From: Leptodactylus fallax
Taxonomy: Eukaryota > Chordata > Amphibia > Anura > Leptodactylidae
DNA: 64,000 nucleotides
Assembly (NCBI GenBank): GCA_947044405.1
Contig: CAMRHE010000502.1
Span: forward strand, 1,151,551 to 1,215,550
Direction: 5' to 3'
Of the stretch, positions 1 through 10,142 are shown piece after piece (positions within the stretch are counted from its first letter, which is position 1; the number at the start of each line of letters is the position of its first letter). Position numbers and translations under genes: made by a program. A model generated the notes under the pieces. It was not told the origin of the DNA. It ran no database searches and worked only from the letters and a program-made list of their open reading frames with translations.

Positions 1-323
1 TAGAGGAGGTGACACAAGAGCTTACAATCTATGAGGTAGAGGAGGTGACACAAGAGCTTACAATCTATGAGGTAGAGGGGGTGACACGAGCTTACAATCT
101 ATGAGGTAGAGGGGGTGACACAAGAGCTTACAATCTATGAGGTAGAGGAGGTGACACAGGAACTTACAATCTATGAGGTAGAGGTGACACAAGAGCTTAC
201 AATCTATGAGGTAGAGGAGGTGACACAAGAGCTTACAATCTATGAGGTAGAGGGGGTGACACAAGAGCTTACAATCTATGAGGTAGAGGGGGTGACACAG
301 GAGGTAGCAGGGACGTATCGGAG
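1..323. repeat. 36/33-bp minisatellite in the L2 3' region
   Basis: About nine tandem units have the core GACACAAGAGCTTACAATCT. Most are 36 bp; a 33-bp variant lacks one AGG triplet. The array continues past the left edge. It sits in the non-coding 3' part of the L2 copy, just outside its ATT tail region. The open frames across it on both strands come from a period divisible by three, not from a gene. Confidence 0.9.
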
Positions 324-588
324 GTAGCATTGCTTATACGATGGTCAGACAATTTTGTCTCAGAGGTTACTGTCATTACCAGTCGTGTCCTGTAACGTGC
401 AGACGGTGCCTGGGCATATAAAGTTATTCTGATACAGCCTCATATCCTGTGAGGTAATGCGGGAGCGTGAACAGAGGAGGGGACGTTTTAGGGATTCTAA
501 CTACAGAAGGGTTTATATTAGGAGTTGTGATCGGCCTGTCTTATAAGATGTGTCTTTAGTTTGCGCTTGAAGCTGTGGAAATTGGGGG
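324..588 (-). other. L2 3' untranslated sequence, no gene
   Basis: This stretch matches, in the same order, sequence 3' of the RT frame in the other two L2 copies (38630-38850 and 44035-44245). It includes the segment reading CGGGAGCGTGAACAGAGG on the plus strand. No open frame or RNA gene is seen. It is part of the LINE 3' region. Confidence 0.75.
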
Positions 589-1535
589 TTAACCTGATAG
601 TCCGGATAGAACATTCCAGAGAAGTGGTGCAACTCGGGAGAAGTCTTGTATACGAGCGTGGGAGGTTCTGATAATAGAGGATGTTAGTCTTAGGTCATTG
701 AGTGAGCGGAGAGCATAGGTTGGGCGATAGACAGAGATGAGGGAGGAAATGTAGGGAGGTGCAGCATTATGGAGAGCCTTGTGGAGGAGGGGGAGAAGGT
801 TATATTGTATTCTGTATTGAATAGGCAGCCAATGTAGTGACCGGCACAGACCAGAGGCCTCGCTGTACTGACCGGCACAGACCGGAGGCCTCGCTGTAGT
901 GACCGACACAGACCGGAGGCCTCGCTGTAGTGACCGGCACAGACCGGAGGCCTCGCTGTAGTGACCGGCACAGACCGGAGGCCTCGCTGTAGTGACTGGC
1001 ACAGACCGGAGGCCTCGCTGTAGCGTCTAGACTGATAGATGAGCCTGGCCGCCGCCGCATTCAGAATAGATTGTAGAGGGGAGAGTTTAGTAAGGGGAAG
1101 ACGGATTAGTAAGGAGTTACAGTAGTTAAGGCAAGAGTGAATCAGGGCAACAATAAGTGTCTTTATTGTATCTGTGGTAAGGAAAGGGCGGATTCTGGAG
1201 ATGTTTTTGAGGTGGAGATGACATGAGCGTGCAAGTGATTGGGTATGGGGGGTGAAGGAAAGGTCTGAGTCAAACAAAACCCCGAGGCAGCGGGCCTAGG
1301 AGTTATGGTAAGGCCGGAGACTGTAATGGAGATATCAGGGACAGATCTATTAGATGGAGGAAACAGCAGTAGTTCAGTCTTTGAGAGATTCAGTTTCAGA
1401 TAGAGCGAAGACATGATATTTGAGACAGCAGAGATGCAGTCACTGGTTTTCTGTATTAGTGCAGGGGTGATGTCATGGAATGACGTATATAATTGGGTGT
1501 CATCAGCATAAAGATGGTACTGGAAGCCAAATCTA
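589..1535 (-). pseudogene. L2 RT, C-terminal part with tandem expansion
   Basis: Minus-strand frames in this segment continue the L2 polyprotein after the RT palm: thumb-type sequence, then an ARLIYQSR segment, then the [10 protein letters not shown] motif and the [14 protein letters not shown] segment typical of L2/CR1-group C-termini. Between ARLIYQSR and HWLP lie six copies of a 31-bp unit, which break the normal frame. Compared with the plus-strand copy at 42575-44034 the gene order is identical. It cannot make a full-length protein. Confidence 0.78.
835..1022. repeat. 31-bp minisatellite inside the L2 coding region, 6 units
   Basis: Six near-perfect units have the core CACAGACCGGAGGCCTCGCT on the plus strand. 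Because 31 is not a multiple of three, each strand reads through all three frames with a 31-residue super-period. The same array, with about twelve units, sits at the same place in the L2 copy at 43336-43708. Confidence 0.93.
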
Positions 1536-3102
1536 CAGTCATGGCCAAAAGTTTTGATAATGACACAAATATTCTATTTTCACATGATCTGCTGCCCTCT
1601 GGTTTTTATGTGTGTTTGTCAGATGTTTTTATCACATACAGAAATAGAATTGCATTCATATTATGAGTAACAGAAGCTTATATTGACAGTTAGAATGAGT
1701 TAATGCAGCAAGTCAATATTTGCAGTGTTGACCCTTCTTCTTCAGGACCTCTGCAATTCTCCCTGGCATGCTCTCAATCAACTTCTGGACCAAATCCTGA
1801 CTGATAGCAGTCCATTCTTGCAGAATCAATGCTTTAATTTGGTCTGAATTTGTTGGTTTTTGTTTGTCCACCCGTCTCTTGATGATTGACCACAAGTTCT
1901 CAATGGGAGTAAGATCTGGGGAGTTTCCAGGCCATGGACCCAAAATCTCTATGTTTTGTTCCCTGAGCCATTTAGTTATCACCTTTGCTTTATGGCAAGG
2001 TGCTCCATCATGCTGGAAAAGGCATTGTTGAGCGCCAAACTGCTCTTAGACGGTTGAGAAAAGTTGCTCTTGGAGGACATTCTGGTACCATTCTTTATTC
2101 ATGGCTGTGTTTTTAGGCAAGACTGTGAGAGAGCCGATTCCCTTGGCTGAGAAGCAACCCCACACATGAATGGTTTCAGGATGCTTTACAGTTGGCATGA
2201 GACAAGACTGGTGGTAGCGCTCACCTCTTCTTCTCCGAATAAGCTGTTTTCCAGATGTTCCAAACAATCGAAAAGGGGATTCATCAGAGAAAATGACTTT
2301 CCCCCACTCCTCAGCAGTCCACTCCCTGTACCTTTTGCAGAATATCAGTCTGTCCCTGATGTTTTTTCTGGAGAGAAGTGGCTTCTTTGCTGCCCTCCTT
2401 GAGACCAGGCCTTGCTCCAAGAGTCTCCGCCTCACAGTGCGTGCAGATGCACTCACACCTGCCTGCTGCCATTCCTCAGCAAGCTCTGCACTGCTGGTAG
2501 CCCGATCCCGCAGCTGAAACACTTTTAAGAGATGGTCCTGCCGCTTGCTGGTCTTTCTTGGGCGCCCTGGAGCCTTTTTGGCACCAATGGAACCTCTCTC
2601 CTTGAAGTTCTTGATGATGCGATAGATTGTTGACTGAGGTGCAATCTTTCTAGCTGCATTACTCTTCCCAGTTAGGCCATTTTTGTGCAGTGCAATGATG
2701 ACTGCACGTGTTTCTTTAGAGATAACCATGGTTAACAGAAGAGAAACAATGATGGCAAGCACCAGCCTCCTTTTAAAGTGTCCAGTGGTGTCATTCTTAC
2801 TTAATCATGACAGATTGATCTCCAGCCCTGTCCTCATCAACACCCACACCTGTATTAATGGAGCAATCACTGAAACGATGTTAGGTGGTCCTTTTAAGGC
2901 AGGGCTGCAATGATGTTGAAATGTGTTTTGGGGGATAAAGTTCATTTTCTAGGCAAATATTGACTTTGCAAGTAATTGCTGTTAAGCTGATCACTCTTTA
3001 TAACATTCTGGAGTATATGCAAATTGCCATTAGAAAAACTGAAGCAGTAGACTTTGTAAAAATTAATATTTGTATCATTCTCAAAACTTTTGGCCATGAC
3101 TG
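1536..3102 (-). mobile_element. Tc1-like transposon, DD35E type, full length
   Basis: Both ends carry CAGTCATGGCCAAAAGTTTT as an inverted repeat of roughly 40 bp, flanked by TA at 1534-1535 and 3103-3104. That is the expected TA target-site duplication. The element is 1567 bp and sits inside the RT of L2 copy 1, so it is younger than that LINE. Removing it joins L2 sequence that is co-linear with the other copy at 42800-42850. A second, 5'-truncated copy of the same family lies at 20656-21540. Confidence 0.95.
1713..2762 (-). pseudogene. Tc1-like transposase with one internal stop
   Basis: This is the transposase of the enclosing Tc1 element, a DDE enzyme that cuts and pastes at TA. The likely start is the methionine at 2729 (MVISKETRAV); a longer frame opens at 2762. 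Visible parts are an N-terminal helix-turn-helix region, a GRPRKTS hook, then the catalytic residues in FSDESPF, FQHDGAPCH and NPIENLW. I count 35 residues between the second D and the E, unlike the 34 of ordinary Tc1. A single stop (TAA where the sister copy at 20656-21540 has CAA) falls near 2046 and separates two otherwise aligned halves. The frame is the same on both sides, so this is a nonsense change rather than a frameshift. Confidence 0.88.
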
Positions 3103-3103
3103 T

Positions 3104-3970
3104 AGTGATGGTTTGTCCAATGTGAGCTGTGTAGAGGGAGAAGAGCAGGGGGCCTAGGACCGAGGCCTGAGGAACCCCAATGGCAAGGGGAAGAAACAGA
3201 GCCCGCAAATGATACACAGAAAGTGCGGTCAGAGAGATAAGAGGAGAACCAGGAGAGAGCGGTGTCTGTGATACCGACAGAGCGGAGCATAGTGAGGAGG
3301 AGTTGATGGCCAACAGTGTCAAATGCTGCTGAGAGATTAGAAGAATAAGAAGAAAGAAGTCACCTTTGGATTTAGCTGTCAGGAGATCATTGGAGACTTT
3401 TGTGAGGGCCGTTTCAGTAGAGTGCAGAGTACGGAAACCAGATTGTAAGGGTTCAAGAAGAGAGTTAGCAGAATGATAGCGGATTAAACGAGAATAGACC
3501 AAGCGTTCCAAGATTTTGGAGATAAAAGGAAGGTTAGAGACAGGTCGATAGTTAACAGCACAGGACGGGTCAAGGGAGGATTTCTTCAGAAGTGGGGTTA
3601 TGACAGCATGTTTGAAAGAGTATGGGAAAATTCCAGAAGAGAGAGAGAGGTTAAATATTTTAGTAAGGCAAGTCGTGACGGCAGGTGACAGAGACTGGAG
3701 AAGGTGTGAGGGGAAAGGGTCACTACTACAGGTCGTAGGGCGAGAAGAGGAAAGTAGCTGAGATACTTCCTCCTCTGTATCAGGTTCAAAAGATGAGAAT
3801 GAACAGTCTGAAGTGCGGTTGGTGAGGGGGTCAATGCCACCTGGGGATTGGTCAGTTATTTCCTGACGCATCTTATCAATTTTATCATGGAAATAAGTGG
3901 TCAGGTCATCGGCGCTAAGGTCTGACTGGCATCTGCACCTTAGGGGTAAGTAAGGATTGAAAAGTTTCAA
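3104..3970 (-). pseudogene. L2 RT, fingers and palm part
   Basis: The minus-strand frame shows NYRPVSNLPF, LLEPLQSGFR, STETAL and [10 protein letters not shown], which are RT blocks of the L2/CR1 group. The frame breaks near [11 protein letters not shown], where the sister copy at 42617 reads [12 protein letters not shown], so a frameshift lies around 3340-3360. The end nearest 3104 is interrupted by the Tc1 insertion. The YADD box lies on the other side of that insertion. Confidence 0.8.
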
Positions 3971-4063
3971 ATAGCCTTTTAGGGTTACAGGAGAGAGAAG
4001 AGATGAGAGTGGTGAAATAGGCTTGTTTGGCTAGGTGAAAGGCAGAATTATAGGATTTAAGCA
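3971..4063 (-). other. L2 linker between endonuclease and RT frames
   Basis: A short minus-strand stretch between the two open segments of the L2 copy. It is interrupted by stops and presumably lies in the damaged coding region linking endonuclease and RT. Confidence 0.5.
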
Positions 4064-5518
4064 TCAATGTAAAGTGGAGGAAGTCTGCAGGTATACGTGA
4101 TTTTCTCCACAGACGTTCAGCACACCTAGAGCACCACTGAAGAAAATGTGTCTGTGGCGTGTGCCAGGGTTGCTGCCTCCTGCGTCTAACTTTTTGAGTG
4201 GAGGGGGAGCCGCCTCATCCAATGCACTCTTAAGGGTTTCATTATAGTGACTGGTGGCTAGATTGGGGCAGGACAGTGAAGAGATGGGGGACAGAGAGGA
4301 CTGTAGAGTATCTGAGAGGTGCAGGGTGTTAATAGCATGTAAATTCCTATATATATGATGAGTAGGTGTGTCCTGTGAAGGAGAGAAAGCACTGATGGTG
4401 AGAGACAGAAGGTTATGATCAGTGAGGGGCAGAGAAGAAATAGTAAATTTAGAAACTGTGAGGAGTCGATGGAAGACAAGATCAATGGTGTTGCCATCTA
4501 CATGTGTGGCGGAAGAGGAAAGTTGTGAAAGACCAAAAGACGTGGTTATTGAGAGAAACTGTGAGGCAGCTGGGGAGACAGGGGTGCCAGTGGGGATGTT
4601 CAAGTCACCCATAATGAGGATAGGAATTTCACTGGATAAAAAGAGGGGACGCCAAGAAGCGAAGTAATCCAGAAATTGGTAGGGTGAGCCGGGTGGAAGG
4701 TAGATCACAGCTACACGTTAGGAGAGTGGGCGGAAAAGTCTGATAGCATGTACTTCAAATGAGGGGAATGTGAGTGAGGGTACCGGTGGGATGGCCTGAA
4801 AAGAGCACTGCGGTGACAGAAGTAACCCTACCCCTCCACCCTTCCTGTTGTCAGGCCTAGAGGTGTGTGAGAATTGTAGGCCACCATGAGACAGAGCAGC
4901 AGGGGAGGCCGTATCAGACTGCTGGATCCAGGTTTCAGTAAGGGCAAGCATGTTGAGAGATTTGCTGAGGAATAAGTAATTAATATATTCTAGTTTGTTA
5001 CACACTGAGCGGGCGTTCCAGAGAGAACAATTAAAAGAGACAGGAGAAAGATAAGGAGAGGGAACACGGCAAATATTGATTAGGTTTGTAGGATTCCTGT
5101 GCGTGTAAGAAGAGGAAAAATTTTGGAGAGAAGGAGGGCCAGGGTTTGGAGAGATTTCCCCAGCAGCTAGGAGGAGCAAAATGGACAGAGACAGAAGGTG
5201 GTTCAGTGATTTATGTGGATGTTTATGTTTGGTTTCACTGCTAAAAGCAGTATAGGGATTAGGGTGGTTGAAGAGAGAGAAAAGTGCGTGAGAGCTGTAC
5301 ATGGGAAAAGGCAGAAGAGAAGGACTGATATGGATAGTGTGCACTGGTGGTAGAGATGGAGGGGAGTTCTGCAGGAAGACAATTGCTAACATAGTAAGTG
5401 ACAGTGCAGCTATATCATACCATGTGATAAAGCTTGTTGTTTTGGGTATAAGTTTACCTGGTGTTCTTCCATGGCTGGCCTGACTTGTGCCCTGTCTCAG
5501 TGCCATGTATAAGTGCAC
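4064..5518 (-). pseudogene. L2 endonuclease-bearing N-terminal part of ORF2, one stop
   Basis: This encodes an apurinic/apyrimidinic-type endonuclease, which nicks target DNA to prime reverse transcription. Motifs in order are NARSVCNKLEYI, LTETWI, GGGVGLLL, IMGDLN, NTIDLVFHR and LTDHNLL, the expected N, E, D/N, D and DH signature. The first 115 or so residues hold a hydrophobic stretch (LLSLSILLLLAAG) followed at once by a 2A-like GEISPNPGP. A single in-frame TAA near 4717 divides the frame; both halves share the same phase. The start used is the methionine at 5518, but the true 5' end of the LINE is uncertain. Confidence 0.85.
5135..5161 (-). other. 2A-like NPGP motif in the L2 protein
   Basis: Residues 120-128 of the endonuclease-bearing frame read GEISPNPGP, directly after a leucine-rich stretch. 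The 2A ribosome-skipping consensus is D(V/I)ExNPGP, so NPGP is kept while D and E positions differ. 2A-like sequences at the N-terminus of some non-LTR retrotransposons are known. Activity here is not established. Confidence 0.55.
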
Positions 5519-5584
5519 GTTGGTTAATCTGCACTTCGGTTAAGATGGACACTGCATTAGAAAATGCCCCCCTGCATTGGAAAT
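5500..5584. repeat. Direct repeat, left copy (about 85 bp)
   Basis: The sequence beginning GCCATGTATAAGTGCAC and ending TGCATTGGAAAT recurs at 5974-6057 in the same orientation with only a few differences. The left copy overlaps the putative 5' end of L2 copy 1. It may represent a 5' leader duplication or an older dispersed repeat. Confidence 0.8.
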
Positions 5585-5973
5585 GCTTCCCCCATGAGCT
5601 GTATCTACTTATATAGGGATGCAGAGCTTCGAAACTAGCACTAATTTAAGTCGTTAACCAGTTAATCAACAAACTGTGACACATGAGGAGACTGGGCTAT
5701 GTAGTTACAAATACACTGACCAGGGAACTACCATAAAATCACTGAGCATCAAAAGACTGACACTAGGACAGATAAGGACACATGGGATTGCAAAAAATAC
5801 AGCCTGAGTGAAATTCTAGGATAGGGGTCAGAGAACAGCCATGTACAGATGGGTTGAAGAGAATATGTACCATTCAAGATTGCAGGATGAATTGAAGTTT
5901 AGACACAGCAAGCAGAGATGGGTTGAAGAGAACATGTACCTGTATGATGAGAAGAAGAGTGAAGGTCAGATTC
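5585..5973. other. No gene seen
   Basis: Between the two direct-repeat copies there is no convincing coding frame. A local duplication of about 70 bp is visible: GATGGGTTGAAGAGAA followed by TGTACC occurs at about 5848 and again at about 5918. Confidence 0.6.
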
Positions 5974-6057
5974 ATGCCATGTATAAGTGCACTTTGGTTA
6001 ATCTGCACTTCGGTTAAGTTGGACACTGCATTAGAAAATGCCCCCTGCATTGGAAAT
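5974..6057. repeat. Direct repeat, right copy
   Basis: Second copy of the 5500-5584 sequence. It ends exactly where the AT-rich microsatellite begins. Confidence 0.8.
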
Positions 6058-6078
6058 AGATATAATATAATATATTAT

Positions 6079-6134
<56 letters not shown>

Positions 6135-6200
6135 GAATATAGTATAGTATATAGTATATAGTATATAGTATAGTATAGTATAGTATAATATAATATATGG
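6058..6200. repeat. (AT)n / TATAG microsatellite
   Basis: A pure AT dinucleotide run is followed by TATAGTATAG-type and TATAATATA variants. The short open frames here are tyrosine/isoleucine low-complexity products and not genes. Confidence 0.95.
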
Positions 6201-6203
6201 AAT

Positions 6204-6902
6204 ATAGATAGATTCCTAGGAGCCCTAAGAGTATTCTACACAATGTTTTATAGATAGGTTCCTAGGAGCCCTAAGAGTATTCTACACTATGATTTATAGA
6301 TAGGTCCTAGGAGCCCTAAGAGTGTTCTACACTATGTTTTATAGATAGGATCCTACGAGCCATGAGAATGTTCTAGACTATGTTTTATAGATAGGTTCCT
6401 AGGAGCCCTAAGAGTATTCTACACTATGTTTTATAGATAGGTTCCTAGGAGCCCTAAGAGTATTCTACACTATGTTTTATATATAGGTTCCTAGGAGCCC
6501 TAAGAGTATTCTACACTATGTTTTATAGATAGGTTCCTAGGAGCCCTAAGAGTGTTCTACACTATGTTTTATAGATAGGTTCCTAGGAGCCCTAAGAGTA
6601 TTCTACACTATGTTTTATAGATAGGTTCCTAGGAGCCCTAAGAGTGTTCTACACTATGTTTTATAGATAGGTTCCTAGGGGCCCTAAGAGTATTCTACAC
6701 TATGTTTTATAGATAGGTTCCTAGGAGCCCTAAGAGTATTCTATACTATGTTTTATAGATAGGTTCCTAGGAGCCCTAAGAGTATTCTACACTATGTTTT
6801 ATAGATAGGTTCCTAGGAGCCCTAAGAGTATTCTACACTATGTTTTATAGATAGGTTCCTAGGAGCCCTAAGAGTATTCTACACTATGTTTTATAGATAG
6901 GT
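6204..6902. repeat. 46-bp satellite, about 15 units
   Basis: The tandem unit is 46 bp with the core GGTTCCTAGGAGCCCTAAGA and then a TTCTACACTATG segment. Units differ by only one or two bases (ATT or GTT before CTACAC), so homogenisation is recent. It abuts the AT run. No coding potential. Confidence 0.95.
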
Positions 6903-7848
6903 GTTCTTCACTATAATTTAAGCCAATTTAAGTTGTGGTTAGTACCAAACTTGTTCGACCTGAAACAAATCCAGGACCTGAGGCACCCAAACCTGAAATG
7001 TAACAAATCTTGGACGTTTGCTCATCTCTAATAACCACTAGGCTGTTTAGTTGTATAGCTGTAGTGGATACTTGGATCCATACCTAGAGGTATAAGTGAG
7101 AGGAAGTTTAGCTGCATATCCAGAGCTATAGCCAGTAAGATGGTAGTCTACAGTCTGGGTCAGGTTCCCCCAGGGAGATTCACCTACTCCCCTGTGGATC
7201 AGTTTGAGCTTTGGTTTGAACAGTAAGAATATTGGTTATATAGATAGATATATAGCCAATAGGATGATATTCTGTATATCTAGAGGTATAAATGGGGGAG
7301 TGGTCATCTGAATAGCTAGAGATATAAGCATTAGGATGTTCAACTGTATAGCTAAATATAAAAGCAATAGGATTCTAGTATGTATAGCTAGAGGTGTAAG
7401 CAGTGTCTCCTGGGGCGTCTAGGGAACCCCAGTGGAATTCATTCTGGGGCCCACCATACATATCAATGCAAATATTACCTGCCTCCCATTTTTTTCAGTA
7501 TTAGCCTGTTATCTAAATTCTTGCTTTAGATTTGGTTCCCCTGGCCTCATTAGCTCTGTGTGCAAGATGATTGGGGATGGGAGTCCTACAGTGACAGAAA
7601 GGAGACAAGGCCTAGGAAACAGGTGAGAGTTTGATCTGCCTGTGTGTCTAGATGTCATATTGGCCACACAGAGCTGCTATACTTAATAAATTAGCAAGTA
7701 TTTTAAATTATCTACCTAGTTAATTATATGGGCACATAGGATGTGTGAGATGTGGTATGCTACCTGTTTGTGCAGTGAGTATATTGTGCCACGCATCAAT
7801 CTTGCAGTGGTTGGGGGATGAAGGACCCTCTAGTCCCTCTGGGTAATT
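6903..7848. repeat. Degenerate edge of the 36-bp array plus unassigned DNA
   Basis: From about 7040 to 7400 there are spaced, decayed versions of the 36-bp unit (TATAGCTAGAGGTATAAGCA, ATAGGAT). This suggests an older border of the large array that follows. 6903-7040 ends in GCTCATCTCTAATAA, a string also present at the relic near 31640. From 7400 to 7848 I see no gene; the open frame at 7432-7626 has no recognisable motif. Confidence 0.55.
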
Positions 7849-9770
7849 ATAGGTAAAGGTATAACCAGTAGTATGCTCTCCTGTATAGCTGCAGGTATAA
7901 CCAGTAGTATGCTCGCCTGTATAGCTGCAGGTATAACCAGTAGTATTTTCTCCTGTATAGCTGCAGGTATAACCAGTAGGATGCTGGGCTGTATAGCTGC
8001 AGGTATAACCAGTAGGATGCTCGGCTGTATAGCTGCAGGTATAACCAGTAGGATGCTCGGCTGTATAGCTGCAGGTATAACCAGTAGGATGCTTGGCTGT
8101 ATAGCTGCAGGTATAACCAGTAGGATGCTCGGCTGTATAGCTGCAGGTATAACCAGTAGGATGCTCGACTATATACAGTAATTGCAGGTATAACCAGTAG
8201 GATGTTCAGCTGTATAGTTAGAGGTATAACCAGTAGTATGCTCTCCTGTATATCTGCAGGTATAACCAGTAGTATGCACTCCTGTATAGCTGCAGGTATA
8301 ACCAGTAGTATGCTCGGCTGTATAGCTGCAGGTATAACCAGTAGGATGTTCAGCTGTATAGTTACAGGTATAACCAGTAGTATACTGGGCTGTATAGCTA
8401 CAGGTATAACCAGTAGGATGTTCAGCTGTATAGTTACAGGTATAACCAGTAGTATACTGGGCTGTATAGCTACAGGTATAACCAGTAGTATACTGGGCTG
8501 TATAGCTACAGGTATAACCAGTAGGATGCTCAGCTGTATAGCTGCAGGTATAACCAGTGGGATGCTCGGCTGTATAGCTAGAGGTATAACCAGTAGGATG
8601 CTGGGCTGTATAGCTAGAGGTATAACCAGTAGTATACTGGGCTGTATAGCTACAGGTATAACCAGTAGGATGTTCAGCTGTATAGTTACAGGTATAACCA
8701 GTAGTATACTGGGCTGATAGCTACAGGTATAACCAGTAGTATACTGGGCTGTATAGCTACAGGTATAACCAGTAGGATGCTCAGCTGTATAGCTGCAGGT
8801 ATAACCAGTGGGATGCTCGGCTGTATAGCTAGAGGTATAACCAGTAGGATGCTGGGCTGTATAGCTAGAGGTATAACCAGTAGGATGCTGGGCTGTATAG
8901 CTAGAGGTATAACCAGTAGGATGCTCGGCTGTATAGCTAGAGGTATAACCAGTAGGATGCTTGGCTGTATAGATACAGGTATAACCAGTAGGATGCTCGG
9001 CTGTATAACTACAGGTATAACCAGTAGGATGCTGAACTGTATAATTGCAGGTATAACCAGTAGTATGCTCGGCTGTATAGCTACAGGTATAACAAGTAGG
9101 ATGCCTGGCTGTATAGCTAGAGGTATAACCAGTAGGATGCTTGGCTGTATAGCTGCAGGTATAACCAGTAGGATGCTTGGCTGTATAGCTGCAGGTATAA
9201 CCAGTAGTATGCTCGGCTGTATAGCTGCAGGTATAACCAGTAGGATGCTCAGCTGTATAGCTATAGGTATAACCAGTAGGATGTCTGGCTGTATAGCTAG
9301 AGGTATAACCAGTAGGATGCTGGGCTGTATAGCTAGAGGTATAACCAGTAGGATGCCTGGCTGTATAGCTAGAGGTATAACCAGTAGGATGTCTGGCTGT
9401 ATAGCTATAGGTATAACCAGTAGGATGTCTGGCTGTATGGCTAGAGGTATAACCAGTAGGATGCTCAGCTGTATAGCTAGAGGTATAACCAGTAGGATGC
9501 TCGGCTGTATAGCTAGAGGTATAACCAGTAGGATGCTCGGCTGTATAGCTAGAGGTATAACCAGTAGGATGCTTGGCTGTATAGCTGCAGGTATATCCAG
9601 TAGGATGCTCGGCTGTATAGCTACAGGTATAACCAGTAGGATGCTGAACTGTATAATTGCAGGTATAACCAGTAGGATGCTTGGCTGTATAGCTACAGGT
9701 ATAACAAGTAGGATGCGCTCTTGTATAGCTGCAGGTATAACCAGTAGGATGTTATTCTGTATAACTAGAG
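7849..9770 (+). repeat. 36-bp CR1-derived minisatellite, about 53 units
   Basis: The unit GGATGCTCGGCTGTATAGCT + AGAGGTATAACCAGTA is 36 bp and translates as RMLGCIARGITS. The phase is kept apart from a 2-bp loss near 8714 and a disturbed unit near 8175. The translation aligns with the CR1 RT segment QILGCIKTSIVAR of the copy at 17466-18620. At 9793 the sequence resumes with the next CR1 block, IPLYSSLMKPHLEYCVQ. So the array is an expansion of one 12-codon piece of a CR1 gene, not a host coding sequence. Variants (ARG, AAG, ATG, VTG) form blocks, as in higher-order amplification. Confidence 0.93.
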
Positions 9771-9792
9771 GAGAGGTATATACACTTGAATT

Positions 9793-10116
9793 GTGATCCC
9801 GCTGTATAGCTCATTGATGAAACCACATCTAGAATACTGTGTCCAGGAGAAGATTACATAACTTAATATGTATACATCTAAGGAGAGAAGGGAAAGGGGG
9901 GGCATGATCAAAACTTATAAATATATTAAATGTATAAATAAGGTGGGAAAAAGCAATGTCAGGGAATACTATTTCAGTAAAGGAGTAGTTGAGGCTGGGT
10001 GTTTTATTAGCTTTTACCATTCTAAACTGTTTTCTAAGTATTTTTTCATGACAGGATCACCTTTTGGAAAAACAATAGTATTCCATTGTAGGTGTTCAGC
10101 GGTTCGGAATTTTTAA
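9793..10116 (+). pseudogene. CR1 RT C-terminal remnant after the array
   Basis: Frame 9793-9846 reads IPLYSSLMKPHLEYCVQ, the canonical CR1 block found at residues after LGCI in the young CR1 copy. After a frameshift, 9868-10116 continues with KERRERGGMIKTYKYIK, matching RRLRGDLIAVFKYLK of that copy. The C-terminal tail is decayed. This anchors the 36-bp array inside a CR1 element. Confidence 0.8.
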
Positions 10117-10142
10117 ATTCCCTGATTCAACAACCCTATCTA

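Larger units (their letters stand above)
1..5520 (-). mobile_element. L2-type LINE copy 1 (truncated by window edge, split by a Tc1)
   Basis: A non-LTR retrotransposon lies on the minus strand. Its 5' end is near 5520 and its 3' tail runs off the left edge. Read on the minus strand the order is: leader with a hydrophobic stretch, apurinic-type endonuclease, reverse transcriptase (RT), the C-terminal HWLP-type region with a 31-bp array, a 3' untranslated part, and a 36/33-bp array. The same 3' sequence recurs at 37301-39100 and 42575-44664, where it ends in an ATT-type tail after GCGCTATATAA-like sequence, as in L2/CR1-group LINEs. A Tc1 element interrupts the RT at 1536-3102. Nonsense and frameshift lesions make the copy inactive. 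The clade call (L2-like) rests on recalled family features, not on a search. Confidence 0.82.

Noticed and set aside
1..323. CRISPR-like array because of a 36-bp repeat period
   Set aside because: Units are contiguous with no unique spacers, and the context is a LINE 3' end in a vertebrate genome.
7873..9796. Long open frames of 102, 171 and 339 residues with a 12-residue repeat, as a repetitive host protein
   Set aside because: The frames are a by-product of a 36-bp satellite derived from CR1. They lack non-repeat domains, and both strands are open.
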